From Chaetoderma sp. LZ-2023a (Eukaryota; Mollusca; Caudofoveata; Chaetodermatida; Chaetodermatidae), in assembly GCA_034401795.1 (NCBI GenBank), contig CM067359.1, forward strand, positions 144,094,233 to 144,158,232: a stretch of DNA of 64,000 bases, given 5' to 3'. This document shows positions 29,668-40,185 of the stretch, piece after piece. How positions within the stretch are numbered: the stretch's first letter is position 1; each line of letters starts with the position of its first letter. Below the pieces are notes generated by a model. It searched no databases. It was not told where the DNA came from and saw only the letters and a program-made list of their open reading frames with translations. A program made the position numbers and the translations under genes.

Positions 29668-29767
29668 GCAATATCAAAAGTATTAGGGAGGTAAGTATAC
29701 TCTTGATGTGAAATAAACGAAATCTAGGATTTCTTTTTTCACGAGAGAGTTGATACTTACCTCCCTA
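29668..29767 (+). repeat. Internal complementary region (ICR) of copy 2
   Basis: 29668-29713 is the reverse complement of the left terminus (23020-23066). 29714-29767 is the reverse complement of the right terminus (to 30050). Read on the minus strand it gives CGTTTA directly followed by TTTCAC, that is, right end joined to left end with nothing between. In DIRS-1 such a region is held to template completion of a circular DNA intermediate. Confidence 0.9.
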
Positions 29768-29834
29768 GATACGGACCCGGCCTCTCCACCCCACAGAGGC
29801 TCGGTCTTCAGGCTCTTGGCAGTTGCATGCGTTA

Positions 29835-30050
29835 GCCAATAAATTAGTCAGAGGAAGTAGTAGTCGGCGCATGTGCGGTGGTGGGGCTGGCATCCGCCGG
29901 ACTACCTCTGACTACCTGCCCAGTAGGGGCACCTAACTGTTTTTAATCTGAGTGTTTTATTGAGTGAAAGCCAATATTTAGCAATATCAAAAGTATTAGG
30001 GAGGTAAGTATCAACTCTCTCGTGAAAAAAGAAATCCTAGATTTCGTTTA
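29835..30050 (+). repeat. Right inverted terminal repeat of copy 2
   Basis: Complement of the left repeat to 30010, then a right-specific tail CAACTCTCTCGTG...ATTTCGTTTA. Confidence 0.9.
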
Positions 30051-31562
30051 GTTTCTAAGTAATTTTAATATTACAATCAAGTCATTGTGCGTTTGCTCGT
30101 CATCTATGTCATGTGCCGCATTTTGATTCTTGCTTTGTGCTCGCAGAGGGCTAAAGCCCTGGATAGTTTGTGTACCAAATGCAATCGGTTCATGAAACGG
30201 AGATTTGCTGGTCACCACTGCGTAGCTTGCACAAAGTGCAAGGTGGGAAGTCTGTGTGATGTTTGTGTGAAGTGGTCATCGGAGTTAGTAGCGGAGTTCA
30301 ACCGTGATCGGCGTGCGTGACTGGACAGGATCGCGAGGGACAAGGCGGCCAAGGCAGATCAGGCATCCAGCAGAGGCTTGGAGGAGCGGTTGAATGAGAG
30401 AATGGACTCGGCTTTGGGTGTATGGGCAGCCCAGTTTAAAGCCATGTTTGAGTTCCTGCAATCCACGATCCCGTCGGTGCAGTCTGGTGCAGGACTACCT
30501 TTCGGTGGTCCGGTCAGTGCTGCGGAGGGTGTTGCACCTGTACCTCCTGTTGCGTTGGCTCAAAAGCCGACGGCAGAGGAGGAAGAGCTTTTGCTCATGG
30601 AGGATTCCAGCATGCCGGATCTTTCAGCGATGGCTGTACCTGATACATCCCAAGGTTCTCCTTCGGGTTATGTATGGGTTTGCCAGCGGGGTGGTGATGT
30701 TGACGTTCCGTCGGGCATCTTCCATCCAGATTTTGTTCAGCCCGTGCTGGAGTCATGTTTGACGGCTTCTGACGGCATCCCGGCACCGGTGGTTACGGGT
30801 TCTATCAGATTTCCGTTGGCCACCGTGAGTAATGCGGCTGTGATCCCGGCTCCCGTGCTGGAGCCGATGGATTTCAGTGAGTCCGTGTCTGGCGAATCAT
30901 TGGATACTGGAGCCGCGAGTGCACGGTCTGTGGGCGTTGTTTACACTAGTAAGCAAGTTCGCAGTCCTCAGCATGGATCGTTGGTGTCTGTCTCGTCCAA
31001 GGGCGAGAAAGAGGATGAGAATGGCAGTCCCTTGTTGGATGAGTCGTCCTTCTCCACCGAGACTGAAGGGGTGCAGGTCCCTGAATGGATGTCTGGCCGT
31101 CTAGGGTTGGCATCGGATCAAGGATCTCAGTGCAATCCGGCAATGTAGCGGATGTCAGAGCGAGTGGCTAGCGCTTTGTCCAGTGGCTCTTCTGCCATGC
31201 CTGCTCTGCCTTTGGATACGTTGACCTCTGACATGTTGGAGGTGGCTGCGTATCGTATGGTCCAGCCGAAAGGGATTAGGAGTAGGGTCAGTTTTCCGGA
31301 GCAAGCCTATCATCAGTATGCCCGAGTCCCACGGCTTTCCGTCGGGGAGAGAGAGGCACTGAATAGGCCATTGGCTGGCAAGGCTAAGGGGCATTCTCGT
31401 CCGTTAGTTTCGCAGACAAATAAAGATCCTTTCAATGAGTTGACCCTCATTAAGGATGCGGCAAGAGCTGCCATGGCGGTGCTTTCGCATGGCTGTACCG
31501 TCCTGCAGGGTATGCTGACCTGTGCGGCGGAAGGTGGGGTAGTGCCAGAGGCTGCTCCCGGA
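30051..31562 (+). mobile_element. DIRS-like family B element, remainder of leader and gag (right of nested insertion)
   Basis: Continues the element interrupted at 23019. 30051-30146 matches the minus-strand text of 41-115, including the acceptor TGCTCGCAG. Runs into an N gap at 31563. No RT or YR of this family is visible beyond it; 32063-32259 is unrelated text before a Tc1 element. Confidence 0.78.
30147..31562 (+). pseudogene. gag of DIRS family B (two in-frame stops, cut by gap)
   Basis: From the acceptor the frame reads RAKALDSLCTKCNRFMKRRF, then HHCVACTKC and SLCDVCVKW, the same Cys/His layout as family A gag. A TGA (30318-30320, GCG TGA CTG) and a TAG (31146-31148) interrupt an otherwise continuous frame. 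The central part has a charged helix (LEERLNERMDSAL) and long acidic linkers. The later part (PALPLDTLTSDMLEVAAYRM, AMAVLSHGCTVLQGML) is alignable with family A (IAALSHVSQLLQGVV). It is a diverged homologue; the rest is lost in the gap. Confidence 0.72.
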
Positions 31563-32062
31563 NNNNNNNNNNNNNNNNNNNNNNNNNNNNNNNNNNNNNN
31601 NNNNNNNNNNNNNNNNNNNNNNNNNNNNNNNNNNNNNNNNNNNNNNNNNNNNNNNNNNNNNNNNNNNNNNNNNNNNNNNNNNNNNNNNNNNNNNNNNNNN
31701 NNNNNNNNNNNNNNNNNNNNNNNNNNNNNNNNNNNNNNNNNNNNNNNNNNNNNNNNNNNNNNNNNNNNNNNNNNNNNNNNNNNNNNNNNNNNNNNNNNNN
31801 NNNNNNNNNNNNNNNNNNNNNNNNNNNNNNNNNNNNNNNNNNNNNNNNNNNNNNNNNNNNNNNNNNNNNNNNNNNNNNNNNNNNNNNNNNNNNNNNNNNN
31901 NNNNNNNNNNNNNNNNNNNNNNNNNNNNNNNNNNNNNNNNNNNNNNNNNNNNNNNNNNNNNNNNNNNNNNNNNNNNNNNNNNNNNNNNNNNNNNNNNNNN
32001 NNNNNNNNNNNNNNNNNNNNNNNNNNNNNNNNNNNNNNNNNNNNNNNNNNNNNNNNNNNNNN
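31563..32062. other. Assembly gap (500 N)
   Basis: Exactly 500 N. Open frames that appear to cross it are artefacts. Confidence 0.99.
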
Positions 32063-32259
32063 TAGACATATTCAAATTCGCTCACTACTTAACGGTCCTA
32101 TGTACATTTATCTCAAAATATGCACATGATTTTCTCTGTTTTGTGTAATACACATCATGAATATTTAGAATGAAATGAGCTTTGCTTCCAGTCTAGTCTT
32201 TGCTTGCTGTACAGCACAATTCCACAGGCAACGTATAGTACTGTGCTGCTTTCTAACTA
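32063..32259. other. No gene seen between gap and Tc1 element
   Basis: AT-rich text without repeats recognised elsewhere in the window. Confidence 0.5.
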
Positions 32260-33920
32260 TACACCTGTGCAAAAGTTAAGCACCACCCTATTTTTACGCA
32301 CATGCGAGGGTATATTCATGTGCTATGAAGAAAGCAATAGCATAAACATTTATGTACCCATCCATCTTAGTGCAAGAGGTAATAATGCAACTAGAGGAAT
32401 GCTGATTATGATGGTGGGGAAACACTGTATGTTTTTGTTTGAACTTGAAAACGAGGCCTGAATATGGTTACGTTAACACAACTGACAACTATTGCCCTAC
32501 AGTTGACACACGTGGCTAGATTGTCATTAATGGTGTCTGAAAACGAAGTTTAACATCTGTGCACGAGTTTGAGACTGTCATTATTAATACCGGGTATATC
32601 CACCTTGTGCCTGGATGACGGCCTGGACACGACGTCTCATCCTGGTCACCAACCGACTGATACGCCATTGTGGTATTCGTTGCCATTCAAGATGGAGTGC
32701 GTCTGTTAATGCCTGTAGGTTCTGCACAGGAGGATCCCTCCTTCTCACCATGTTTCCCAGAATGTCCCAGATATGCTCAATAGGGTTCATGTCAGGGCTC
32801 CTTGCTGGCCATGGTAGGGTTTCGATGGCATTCTGGCGGAGGTATTCATGCACAGCTCTAGCACGATGTGGTCGGGCGTTGTCATCCATGAATATAGGGT
32901 GGGTTCCAGGTGCATGATTTACAAAATGAGGGACCACAACTCTATCCAGTATGGAATCTTGATATCTTTGTCCATTTAGTGTTCCAGGTACAGTCAACAG
33001 ATCCAGCTTACAATCAAATGAGATGCACCCCCATATCATAACGGAACCTCCACCAAATGGAACTTCTTCCATGATGTTACGTTGGTCGTACGCCGTGCGT
33101 CTGGACCTCCATACACGAGTTCGACCATCTGTGGCATGAAGCAGGAACCGACTTTCATCGGACCAGTGTACCCGTCTCCAGGATCTCATGTTCCAGTGTC
33201 TTCTTTCGTTGCACCACCTCAGACGCTCCTCTTTGTGGTGTGCAGTGAGGAGAGGACGTCTGACAGGTCTCCTAGCTTTCATGCCAGCAGCATAGTCTCC
33301 TTTTGACGGTAGACATTGACACTCTATTGCGCGTTTCCCATTGCTGGCTGAGCACTCTGCTGTTGGTGAATGGAGATCTCCTAACAAGGCGTACTAGGGC
33401 TCGATCATCACGGGCAGTAGTCTTCTTCGGTCTTCCAGATCTAGGCCTGTCCTTCACCTCGTTAGTTTGCCCATGTTTTGCAATCAAACGACTGATTACA
33501 GTATGGTTAATGTTCAGCTGTCTGCCAATCTCTCTGCATGACATACCAGTGGTATGCATGCCTATGATTTGCCATTTCACACGATCACTTAACCTTCGTC
33601 TTGCCATAGCGGTTCACAATCAAGAGCTAATTCTCTCTGTACAAATAAACCACGGTCATGAACACAAAATTCGTAATCTTGTCGCCTAAATCTGTATGTA
33701 ATGTTCTACACCTCAAACTGGACTTTTACATAACTGAACACGTGTGCTGTTTCCCGCCACGCACGGACATCAAGCGGCGTGAAGTCATGCATGCATGTGC
33801 ATTTCGTACTTGGAATTATGTCAGCTAACGCGGGGACAAAAAGTATGGCAGCCTAGTTGTACCATCATGTTTCTACGTTCTATTGTTTTTGCTGGTGCTT
33901 AACTTTTGCACAGGTGTATA
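32258..33920 (-). mobile_element. Tc1/mariner element, nearly complete
   Basis: TA target duplications (32258-32259, 33919-33920) flank perfect 26-bp inverted repeats TACACCTGTGCAAAAGTTAA... at 32260-32285 and 33893-33918. The 1659-bp interior carries one transposase on the minus strand. Length and layout are typical of Tc1. The preserved ends suggest recent activity or mobilisation in trans. Confidence 0.93.
32584..33607 (-). pseudogene. Tc1-type transposase, one frameshift
   Basis: Starts MARRRLSDRVKWQIIGMHTT with a paired helix-turn-helix (CREIGRQLNINHTVISRLI) and GRPKKT linker. The DDE domain has HWSDESRF, FMDDNARPH and PDMNPIEHIW. Exactly 34 residues separate the second Asp from Glu, so it is DD34E. 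The N-terminal frame (33607-33272) and catalytic frame (33387-32584) overlap around 33300. There the reading passes from STVKRR to YAAGMKARRP, needing a one-base correction. Otherwise the total of about 340 residues is normal. A single mutation or sequencing error could explain the break. Confidence 0.9.
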
Positions 33921-34499
33921 CATCATACTGTCCGAGTCTTGTATAGCCGGTTTAATTCTCAAATTCTTATCCATAGTAGAATGGGCAATTATCTCCTTTC
34001 AAAGCAAGCTAGTAGAGCTGGTCAAGTTACAACAACGCCTTCATTATACTAGCTTGCAGGACTCAACCAGAGTCTTAACCCTTTCAGCAATGAATTTTAT
34101 ATTCAAATCATTCATTTAGATTGGGTGGGTGGGTGTCAGTGTGGTTAATTACCCTTTCTTAAGCACTTATGTCAAATGTTTAAAATTTGTAGAAGGAAGG
34201 ATCATGTAGATGTTGGAAATAGTGTTATTTTCTTAGACAGCAGCAGCCGACAAGCATTGCTTTCAGTATGACGACCAGTTGTCATGTGAAAAGGAATGAA
34301 CCGTAGCAATCTGAAATTTCAGAAATGTATAAATTATTTTTGCGTATAATTTGAATACAAGTGTTTCTAAAAACAACTCTTGAGTCAGATAGTTTTTAGC
34401 ACATCTAAATAAATAAATAAATAAAGAATAAATAAAATAAATACATCCTGCTATCGCATTCATACCGAAATTTTAAAAACCTTGTTTCAAAATATATCC
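33921..34499. repeat. Duplicated segment, first copy (about 33975-34450)
   Basis: GGGCAATTATCTCCTTTCAA, AATGAATTTTATATTCAAATC, CTTAGACAGCAGCAG and an AAATA-rich tail recur in the same order at 35108-35490. It is an interspersed repeat or local duplication without coding signal. Confidence 0.6.
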
Positions 34500-34640
34500 C
34501 AGTCCACTGGAATGACTAGCTTGCTTATAAAGCCAGTCATTCCAGTGGTAAAGTTTCAAAAATAGTTTTCTCTTGGCTTGTAAATGATTAATACTCAAGA
34601 CCAATGCAGCGACCAGTTTGAGCTGGCTTGACCATTAAAG
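34500..34640. repeat. Subfamily C foldback repeat
   Basis: CCACTGGAATGACTAGCTTG/AGCCAGTCATTCCAGTGG hairpin with CATTAAAGG at the right end. Confidence 0.5.
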
Positions 34641-34676
34641 GTTGTACAGCATAAAACAATGCCGATGCCTCCCTTG

Positions 34677-34722
34677 GTGGGGGAGGGTGTGGGGGTGTGT
34701 GGGGGGTGGGGGTGCGGGGGTG
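34677..34722 (+). repeat. G-rich tract, quadruplex-forming potential
   Basis: Six runs of 3-6 G separated by 1-7 bases. It is unrelated to neighbouring repeats. Confidence 0.7.
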
Positions 34723-35107
34723 CTGGTCGTATGTTTTAGTAATGTTATATACTTACCCTCACCATGAGTTTAACATGTACTAACAACTGTGATAGATAAC
34801 TGAGTCTGAGTTCGCCCTGTAGGTGGGGCTTAGAATACACCTTCCGTATCCTCTGCGTGTCGTAAGAGGCGACTAAAGGAGGTAAGGGTGAGGTAACCCT
34901 GACAGAAACCTAGAGTGCTGAAGACGGAGGTTCCAGGCCGCACGGCGCACTCTAATAAACCATGGATCCACGCACTTAACGCTTATGATCATGTCGATAG
35001 TCACTTACAGGACTGGCGGTATGATCAGCGAATGAAAAGAAGAAAGAACTGAGTCTGAGTAAGAAACTTGTTTAGCTTAAGTCAAAATCTCACTCACATG
35101 TCTTATC
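34723..35107. other. No gene seen; unique-looking GC-balanced block at 34800-35000
   Basis: GTGTCGTAAGAGGCGACTAA and neighbouring text look like a short interspersed repeat, but no second copy is in the window and no tRNA-type promoter boxes could be identified. Confidence 0.3.
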
Positions 35108-35490
35108 AGCAAGGGATTGGGCAATTATCTCCTTTCAAAGCAACAGGGTAGAGCTGGTCAGGTATTAACAACACCTCCATTGTACTAGCTTGCATGGCTC
35201 TATACCAGTGTTAACCATTTTCATCATGAATTTTATATTCATAGCATTCATTCAGATGGGGTTAAGTATCCCTTTCATAATGATGTTTAAAGATTAATTG
35301 TAGAAGAAATACTGTTGAACATTTTGGAAATATTATTGCTTTTCTTAGACAGCAGCAGGATTGGTTTTCAAATTAAATAAAGATCTTTGGCAACAATTTG
35401 AATGCAAGTTTTTAAATGAGATAATCTTAAGAATAATCAGCAAGGGTCTAAATAAATAAACAAAATCAATAAATAAACCTTGTTTAATGT
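35108..35490. repeat. Duplicated segment, second copy
   Basis: Collinear with 33975-34450, with small deletions. Confidence 0.6.
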
Positions 35491-35511
35491 TATTCCATTT
35501 CTGTCTGAACT

Positions 35512-35686
35512 TTAACTCTTTCACAGATGAATTCCACATTTTATCATTTTGAAGGCAACCATATAAAAAAACTCTTGACTATTTTGAAATTAATACTTCC
35601 AGTCAAATAAATTTCAAAATATTCCACAGAATAAGTTTTAATCGTAAAGAATTTACTTTTTCATGGATTTGTTGGTGAAGGATTAA
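35512..35686. mobile_element. TTAA-flanked foldback MITE, subfamily A
   Basis: TTAACTCTTTCACAGATGAA at the left, GTTGGTGAAGGATTAA at the right, and a hairpin TATTTTGAAATTAAT...AAATTTCAAAATA. Closely related to 3977-4180. Confidence 0.58.
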
Positions 35687-35714
35687 TACCTGGTTTCAAT
35701 GGTAATATATATGA

Positions 35715-35805
35715 AATTAATAAGTATTTAAAAAATAATTTAACTGGGCATGTTATAGTCATAGGCAGCAACAAATCTCAGTCAAATTGTTTTCAAAATA
35801 ATCAT
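35715..35805. repeat. Subfamily A foldback repeat, eroded
   Basis: AAAAATAATTTAACTG...CAGTCAAATTGTTTTC around TAGTCATAGGCAGCAAC. Confidence 0.4.
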
Positions 35806-35946
35806 ATGATTTTGTATCAATATGTATTCTCTATACTCTCCCCTAGGAATTGCAATTTTCAGTTAAATACAAAAAAACACAATCATGAAAGCCTCGCTAG
35901 CAAAGCAAGATTCATGCCTTATTTTGTGGGTTTGGGTGAGATTTTG

Positions 35947-37330
35947 GAGGGCCATAGATTGATAGCTTTATGTTACACATCGCAATGCTTTGTTTATTCT
36001 GTGCCTGGGCACACTGTCCCAGGGGTTTTCTCGCATCAATAAATCTATGGCTTATTCACATGTCTCACCAAAACCAGTCTTGCTTGCTCTTCTTTACTGA
36101 CCATAGGGTGGGTCGGAGGGATCCCTCCCCATGCCTGTTATTAATGGAAATATTAATATTATTAATATACTATTAATGCAGATGTGGGTAGGGGTGTCTG
36201 TGCATAGCTTCCCATTTCCATCTGTTATGGTCATAGAGACCAGACCAGATGTCGATAGTTGCTTTCACAACTGTGAAAACACACCCGTAATCCGAGTTTC
36301 TCACATCCGCTTGTGTATGTCTAATTGGGGAAACATGTGGGAGGCGTCCATCCGGCCCTTTGTCCAGATGGAAGTCACTCCAGTCAAACGGCATCCCGTC
36401 CAGGTGTGACCTCGGTATACACATGCTTGCCCTCATTAATATTCATGAATGTCAGGGAGCCTGTCCCGTTCCCGCTTGGGCTGGCCACGCCCAACACGCA
36501 CGTGTGTTCCTCCACGGGCAGGGTCAATTGCTGACCAATGGGACGCACCCGCAGGTCTCCCTTTTAAACACCCCTGTTGGCCTCGGCACGTCATAATCTC
36601 GCCTGTGCACTTTGCCTCTTGCATTCCTCTAGTATGGCTAAAAATCCCTCCCTCCCACCCACAAATTCTTGCACAAGATTCCTGCACCTTCCACACGTAC
36701 ACTCACCTGCTGCCTTGCATATGCCAGGGTCACAACCAATTGTACAGTTAAACCGTTAACCCTTAAATTCTAAATTTTTCTCAAATTGTCCATTGGTAGG
36801 CTAGGAGAGGGTTGTTCTTTAAGGACTTTCCACTGAAGTGACTGGCTGGGTACCAAGGCAGTCACTCCAGTATTAAGTTGTTGGGAATAGTCTTCGCCGG
36901 GTCTGTTAAGGGACAATCACCAAGACCTGCAAAACTGGTCGGGACCGCCTGGAGGGTTAAGGCGTGTTTAAGTTGATATCAGATCTACCTGTATATATAT
37001 ATATATATCGCTTATTACTGTATGTATAGTTCGTTTATGGATACGGCATAACGTTTGTAGTTATAATTGTTATAGTTTATTTACCAATAATGCATAGTTT
37101 ATTAACTTATATGTAGTTTAGTTTATATATGAGGGCCATAGATTGATAGCTTTATGTTACACATCGCAATGCTTTGTTTATTCTGTGCCTGGGCACACTG
37201 TCCCAGGGGTTTTCTCACATCAATAAATCTATGGCTTATTCACATGTCTCACCAAAACCAGTCTTGCTTGCTCTTCTTTACTGACCATAGGGTGGGTCGG
37301 AGGGATCCCTCCCCATGCCTGTTATTAATA
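35947..37330 (+). mobile_element. Split direct repeat (B1-A2-B2) of a YR retroelement without its body
   Basis: 35947-36143 and 37131-37330 are about 197-bp direct repeats, nearly identical (GAGGGCCATAGATTGATAGC ... CATGCCTGTTATTAAT), each with an AATAAA signal. Between them 36144-36745 starts GAAATATTAATATTATTAAT and has the same layout and GC-rich promoter-like content as the A blocks at 45487 and 54723. In Ngaro/PAT-type elements the 3' end is B1-A2-B2. Here no A1 or coding region precedes it, so it is a remnant or recombination product. A subfamily C MITE (36756-36960) and a short AT microsatellite (about 36992-37007) interrupt it. Confidence 0.5.
36756..36960. mobile_element. TTAA-flanked foldback MITE, subfamily C
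   Basis: TTAACCCTTAAATTC at the left and CTGGAGGGTTAA at the right, both with TTAA. The hairpin has CACTGAAGTGACTGGCTGG/CCAAGGCAGTCACTCCAG. Confidence 0.6.
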
Positions 37331-38050
37331 TGTAGCATGCTAAAGCGTATAACTGTGTCCATTTGAGATACAGTGGGAAGGGAATAGGCTTTAAGAACAT
37401 TGCCATACATCAGGAAAGTATAATTTCATCAAACTTAAATTAGATATATTGAAATATTTACTTGTTTATGTGCATTTAAATGTGGAATGCAAAGGTTATC
37501 TGCCATTTTGAATTTGATATAATTTTGCATTAACCAATCAGGATGCTAACTTTACTAGCTAGTTTACTATTTCAACTTTGGTAGGGATCTAGTCAACTAT
37601 ATTTAACCATGCTTAACCCGTCGAACTTGAACCTAGATATGGTATAAAATTAATTTCATCCACAAATATGTTAAAAATAAGACAATATCATAGATATTTT
37701 CCTTTCAATATAGTTCCATTCATAAATTGATACGGGTTTTATTTTGCCCCTTTAGTTTGATGTCTAGGATTGCCTGTTCTCATGTAAATTTGAAGGTCTG
37801 GATATCCATCACTAGAGTTACATCTGTAACATACTTTGGTCTTCTATAAGACATGTAAGAAGTATTTGAGAAGTATTTCAAATACTTACCATAAGTATTT
37901 GTATTTGTATCTAAATACTTTGCAAAAAACAAGAATTTGTATTTGAAGAATTAGAAAGTATTTTGAAAGTATTTGACCCCAGCCCTGGTGACATCATAAT
38001 CAATGACAGACTAAGCGTTGTTGTACTAATTGTATGTCTTTACTATTTAG
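37331..38050. other. No gene seen
   Basis: AT-rich spacer. A run of AAGTATTTG/AAATACTT words at 37850-37980 forms a loose cryptic repeat. Confidence 0.5.
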
Positions 38051-38155
38051 TAAACATTCTGTTTAATATTTTGAAACTAATTTGACCGAGTGCAGTTGTT
38101 GCCATAGGCAGCAACAGCACCCGGTCAAATTAGTTTTAAAATATTCAACAGCTTA
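38050..38155. repeat. Subfamily A foldback repeat with compensated arm change
   Basis: Arms TTTGACCG and CGGTCAAA replace the TTTGACTG/CAGTCAAA of the other copies. Centre AGTTGTTGCC-ATA-GGCAGCAAC is well paired. Confidence 0.5.
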
Positions 38156-38579
38156 CATGTAGTTTTCTGGAAACTGATAGTCAGGACTACTGCTCACAGG
38201 GAACACGGTCAGGTTGTTTTCCGGATTATAATTCTCAATATCATGCAATAATGCAGCAGAAGTAGTGACTAGCATGACATTGCAAATTATAAGAAAGGAA
38301 ACTTGCCAGCTAAATTTGCCCCTTATTTCCAAAAATTTGTAATATGTAATATAGTTGCATTTTATTTTTGATATATAAAATCATATATATTACAACTTCT
38401 GTCTTGCCTTTGTTTGTTCAGCAAAAACTAAGATCAGCGTCAGGTGTAATACAGTTTTTCTAGCGAATAACTCAACTGAGAAGTTCTCAATATTGTTCCA
38501 ATATAACCCAGACTTTTAAAATAAACTTCACCCACTTGGCAGGCAAACACATTTGACAGCTCAGCGGATATGAGGCCCA

Positions 38580-39545
38580 TGGTGCACATGCACAGAGTGC
38601 CACGTCCTCACATTCGATATGATTCGCTGACAATTGCATCATTTAACGCCAAAAGACAGAGTCTCTGTGGGGATTGGGAACGCGGGTTTGTATCAGGGAA
38701 GCAAGTATCAACTCTCGTGAAAAAATAAATCTGTGATTTCGTTTATTTCACTTCAAGTGTATACCGGTACTTACTTCCCTTATACTCATTGAGAGGGAGG
38801 CGAGGTCAGAAGACTCTTGCGTTTGTGGCACAAATGTCGGAAGTTGCGTATGAAACACAACCAGGAAGTCATTTGACCATCGAATAACACAGCCGATGTG
38901 GAGGGTAATGACCATAACGTAATATGCGATTCCCCTTATTTTATAAAAGAAGCGATAAACCTCAATGTTCAAACGATTGAACCACATAAAATATGAACCA
39001 TCACCGTATTGCTTATAATGTGACAAAAAACAAGACGCCTTTATTTACAATATTTACAAAAATTATAGTTTTAGAATCGATAATATGAGTTATTCGTATC
39101 ATGGAAATAATGGTCTGTAAAACTAGACTCAGTGCCACTTTGGTACCGACATAGTCATCCACCAGCACTCCGTTAAATAGAACCATGGAAGCCACTATGC
39201 CACGGACACTGAGCCTTGGCCATGTCTACTTGCTTTCCTGTGGCGGATTTGTGGCATAACTGCTTCCATTCCACTATCCACCTGAAAATGGTATCCTTGG
39301 ACGCCCTGTCATGGGGTTCAATATATGATAACAATAGTGAGCTATGGTCCGTCCGCCATTCTTCCATATGTTGTTTATAATGTAATGACCAGTGAATTTC
39401 AAGAACTGGGTTTTAGCCATAAAAATAATCCTAGGTAGAAGCCATAGGCCTTCCCCTGTAACCACAAAACGGTCTGGCTCGGCTGTTTGTGGATTTCACT
39501 TCTATCTATGCGAGGCGGCGGCAATAAGAACAAGCGGCCCAAGGG
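38580..39545 (-). pseudogene. DIRS family A relic (YR fragment, ICR, part of right repeat)
   Basis: On the minus strand, decayed recombinase pieces (SYIEPHDRASKDTIFRWIVE, HKSATGKQVDMAKA, GVLVDDY) run from 39545 to about 39110. They are followed by a short 3' region, then at 38700-38780 an ICR (CTTGAAGTGAAATAAACGAA and CACGAGAGTTGATACTTGC) and a partial inverted repeat. Several frameshifts; gag and RT are missing. It is an older, more diverged member. Confidence 0.7.
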
Positions 39546-40185
39546 CCTTAACGCTCACCTGGACCATTAGAATTTGATCTATTTAGCATTTGAACAGACA
39601 TAATACTTTATATTCAACAGCAACAAGGCATAAAATCCAAAATTGGAATTCAGTAGACATAATATTTAGTTGGAAATTAATTATGCACGCTGACCACATA
39701 ATCAGATTAAACTTTAGATTTTGATTGGACCATGACAACCATTTTTATCAAGCAACAAATTCTCTCAAACAAACTTTAATTACCCTTAGGTATTGATGAA
39801 ATTAAATGTAATGAGATTCAGCCTGCTCCATACACCAATTCCTGAGATGTCAGTTTTGAGAACAAGACAGTCCCTGGAACAAGCGGCTTAATGAGAAGTA
39901 GCGTATTAAATGATTTCTCAGCATTTCTAGTAAAATTCAAAATGACCACCAGAAAACTTGACCAATCAAAATTCTGTATATAAGGTCTGAAGTATACTAG
40001 CCTAGGGGCCTTCAAGCTAAGTTTGGTTTAAATTGGCCAAGCGGTTAATGAGTAGTAGGGTAACCTTTCAACTGAATTCCCAAAATTGTCGGAAAATCCA
40101 AGATTGCTGCCAGAAAAATTGTCCAATCAAAATTCTGTATACAAGGTCTGAAGCATACCACTCTAGGGTCCTTCCGGGCCTACCC
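39541..40185. repeat. Interspersed repeat with internal tandem units of about 160 bp
   Basis: Starts GGCCCAAGGGCCTTAACGCT followed by CACCTGGACC. Contains two units marked by AATCAAAATTCTGTATA (39967, 40129) and CGGTTAATGAG. Same family as 42795-43860. Confidence 0.6.

Larger units (their letters stand above)
23020..30050 (+). mobile_element. DIRS-like retrotransposon family A, copy 2 (complete, both ends present)
   Basis: 7031 bp from TTTCACATCAAGAG to CTAGATTTCGTTTA. Both ends are defined by its own ICR (29668-29767), which carries the two termini joined, and by the family B element it interrupts. Contents: left inverted repeat, gag with intron, RT/RNase H, YR, ICR, right inverted repeat. 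Flanks are GTTAAT on the left and GTTTCTAAG on the right. Coding is damaged: gag has a frameshift and a stop, a 14-nt deletion removes the methyltransferase motif, and key RT and YR residues are changed. Confidence 0.93.

Noticed and set aside
31152..32129. Long open frames running through the N gap
   Set aside because: The middle is undetermined sequence; only the first 410 bases belong to family B gag.
35947..37330. An LTR retrotransposon with 197-bp LTRs
   Set aside because: The repeats lack TG...CA ends, primer-binding site and target duplication, and the middle block resembles the A blocks of the Ngaro-like element. A split direct repeat fits better.
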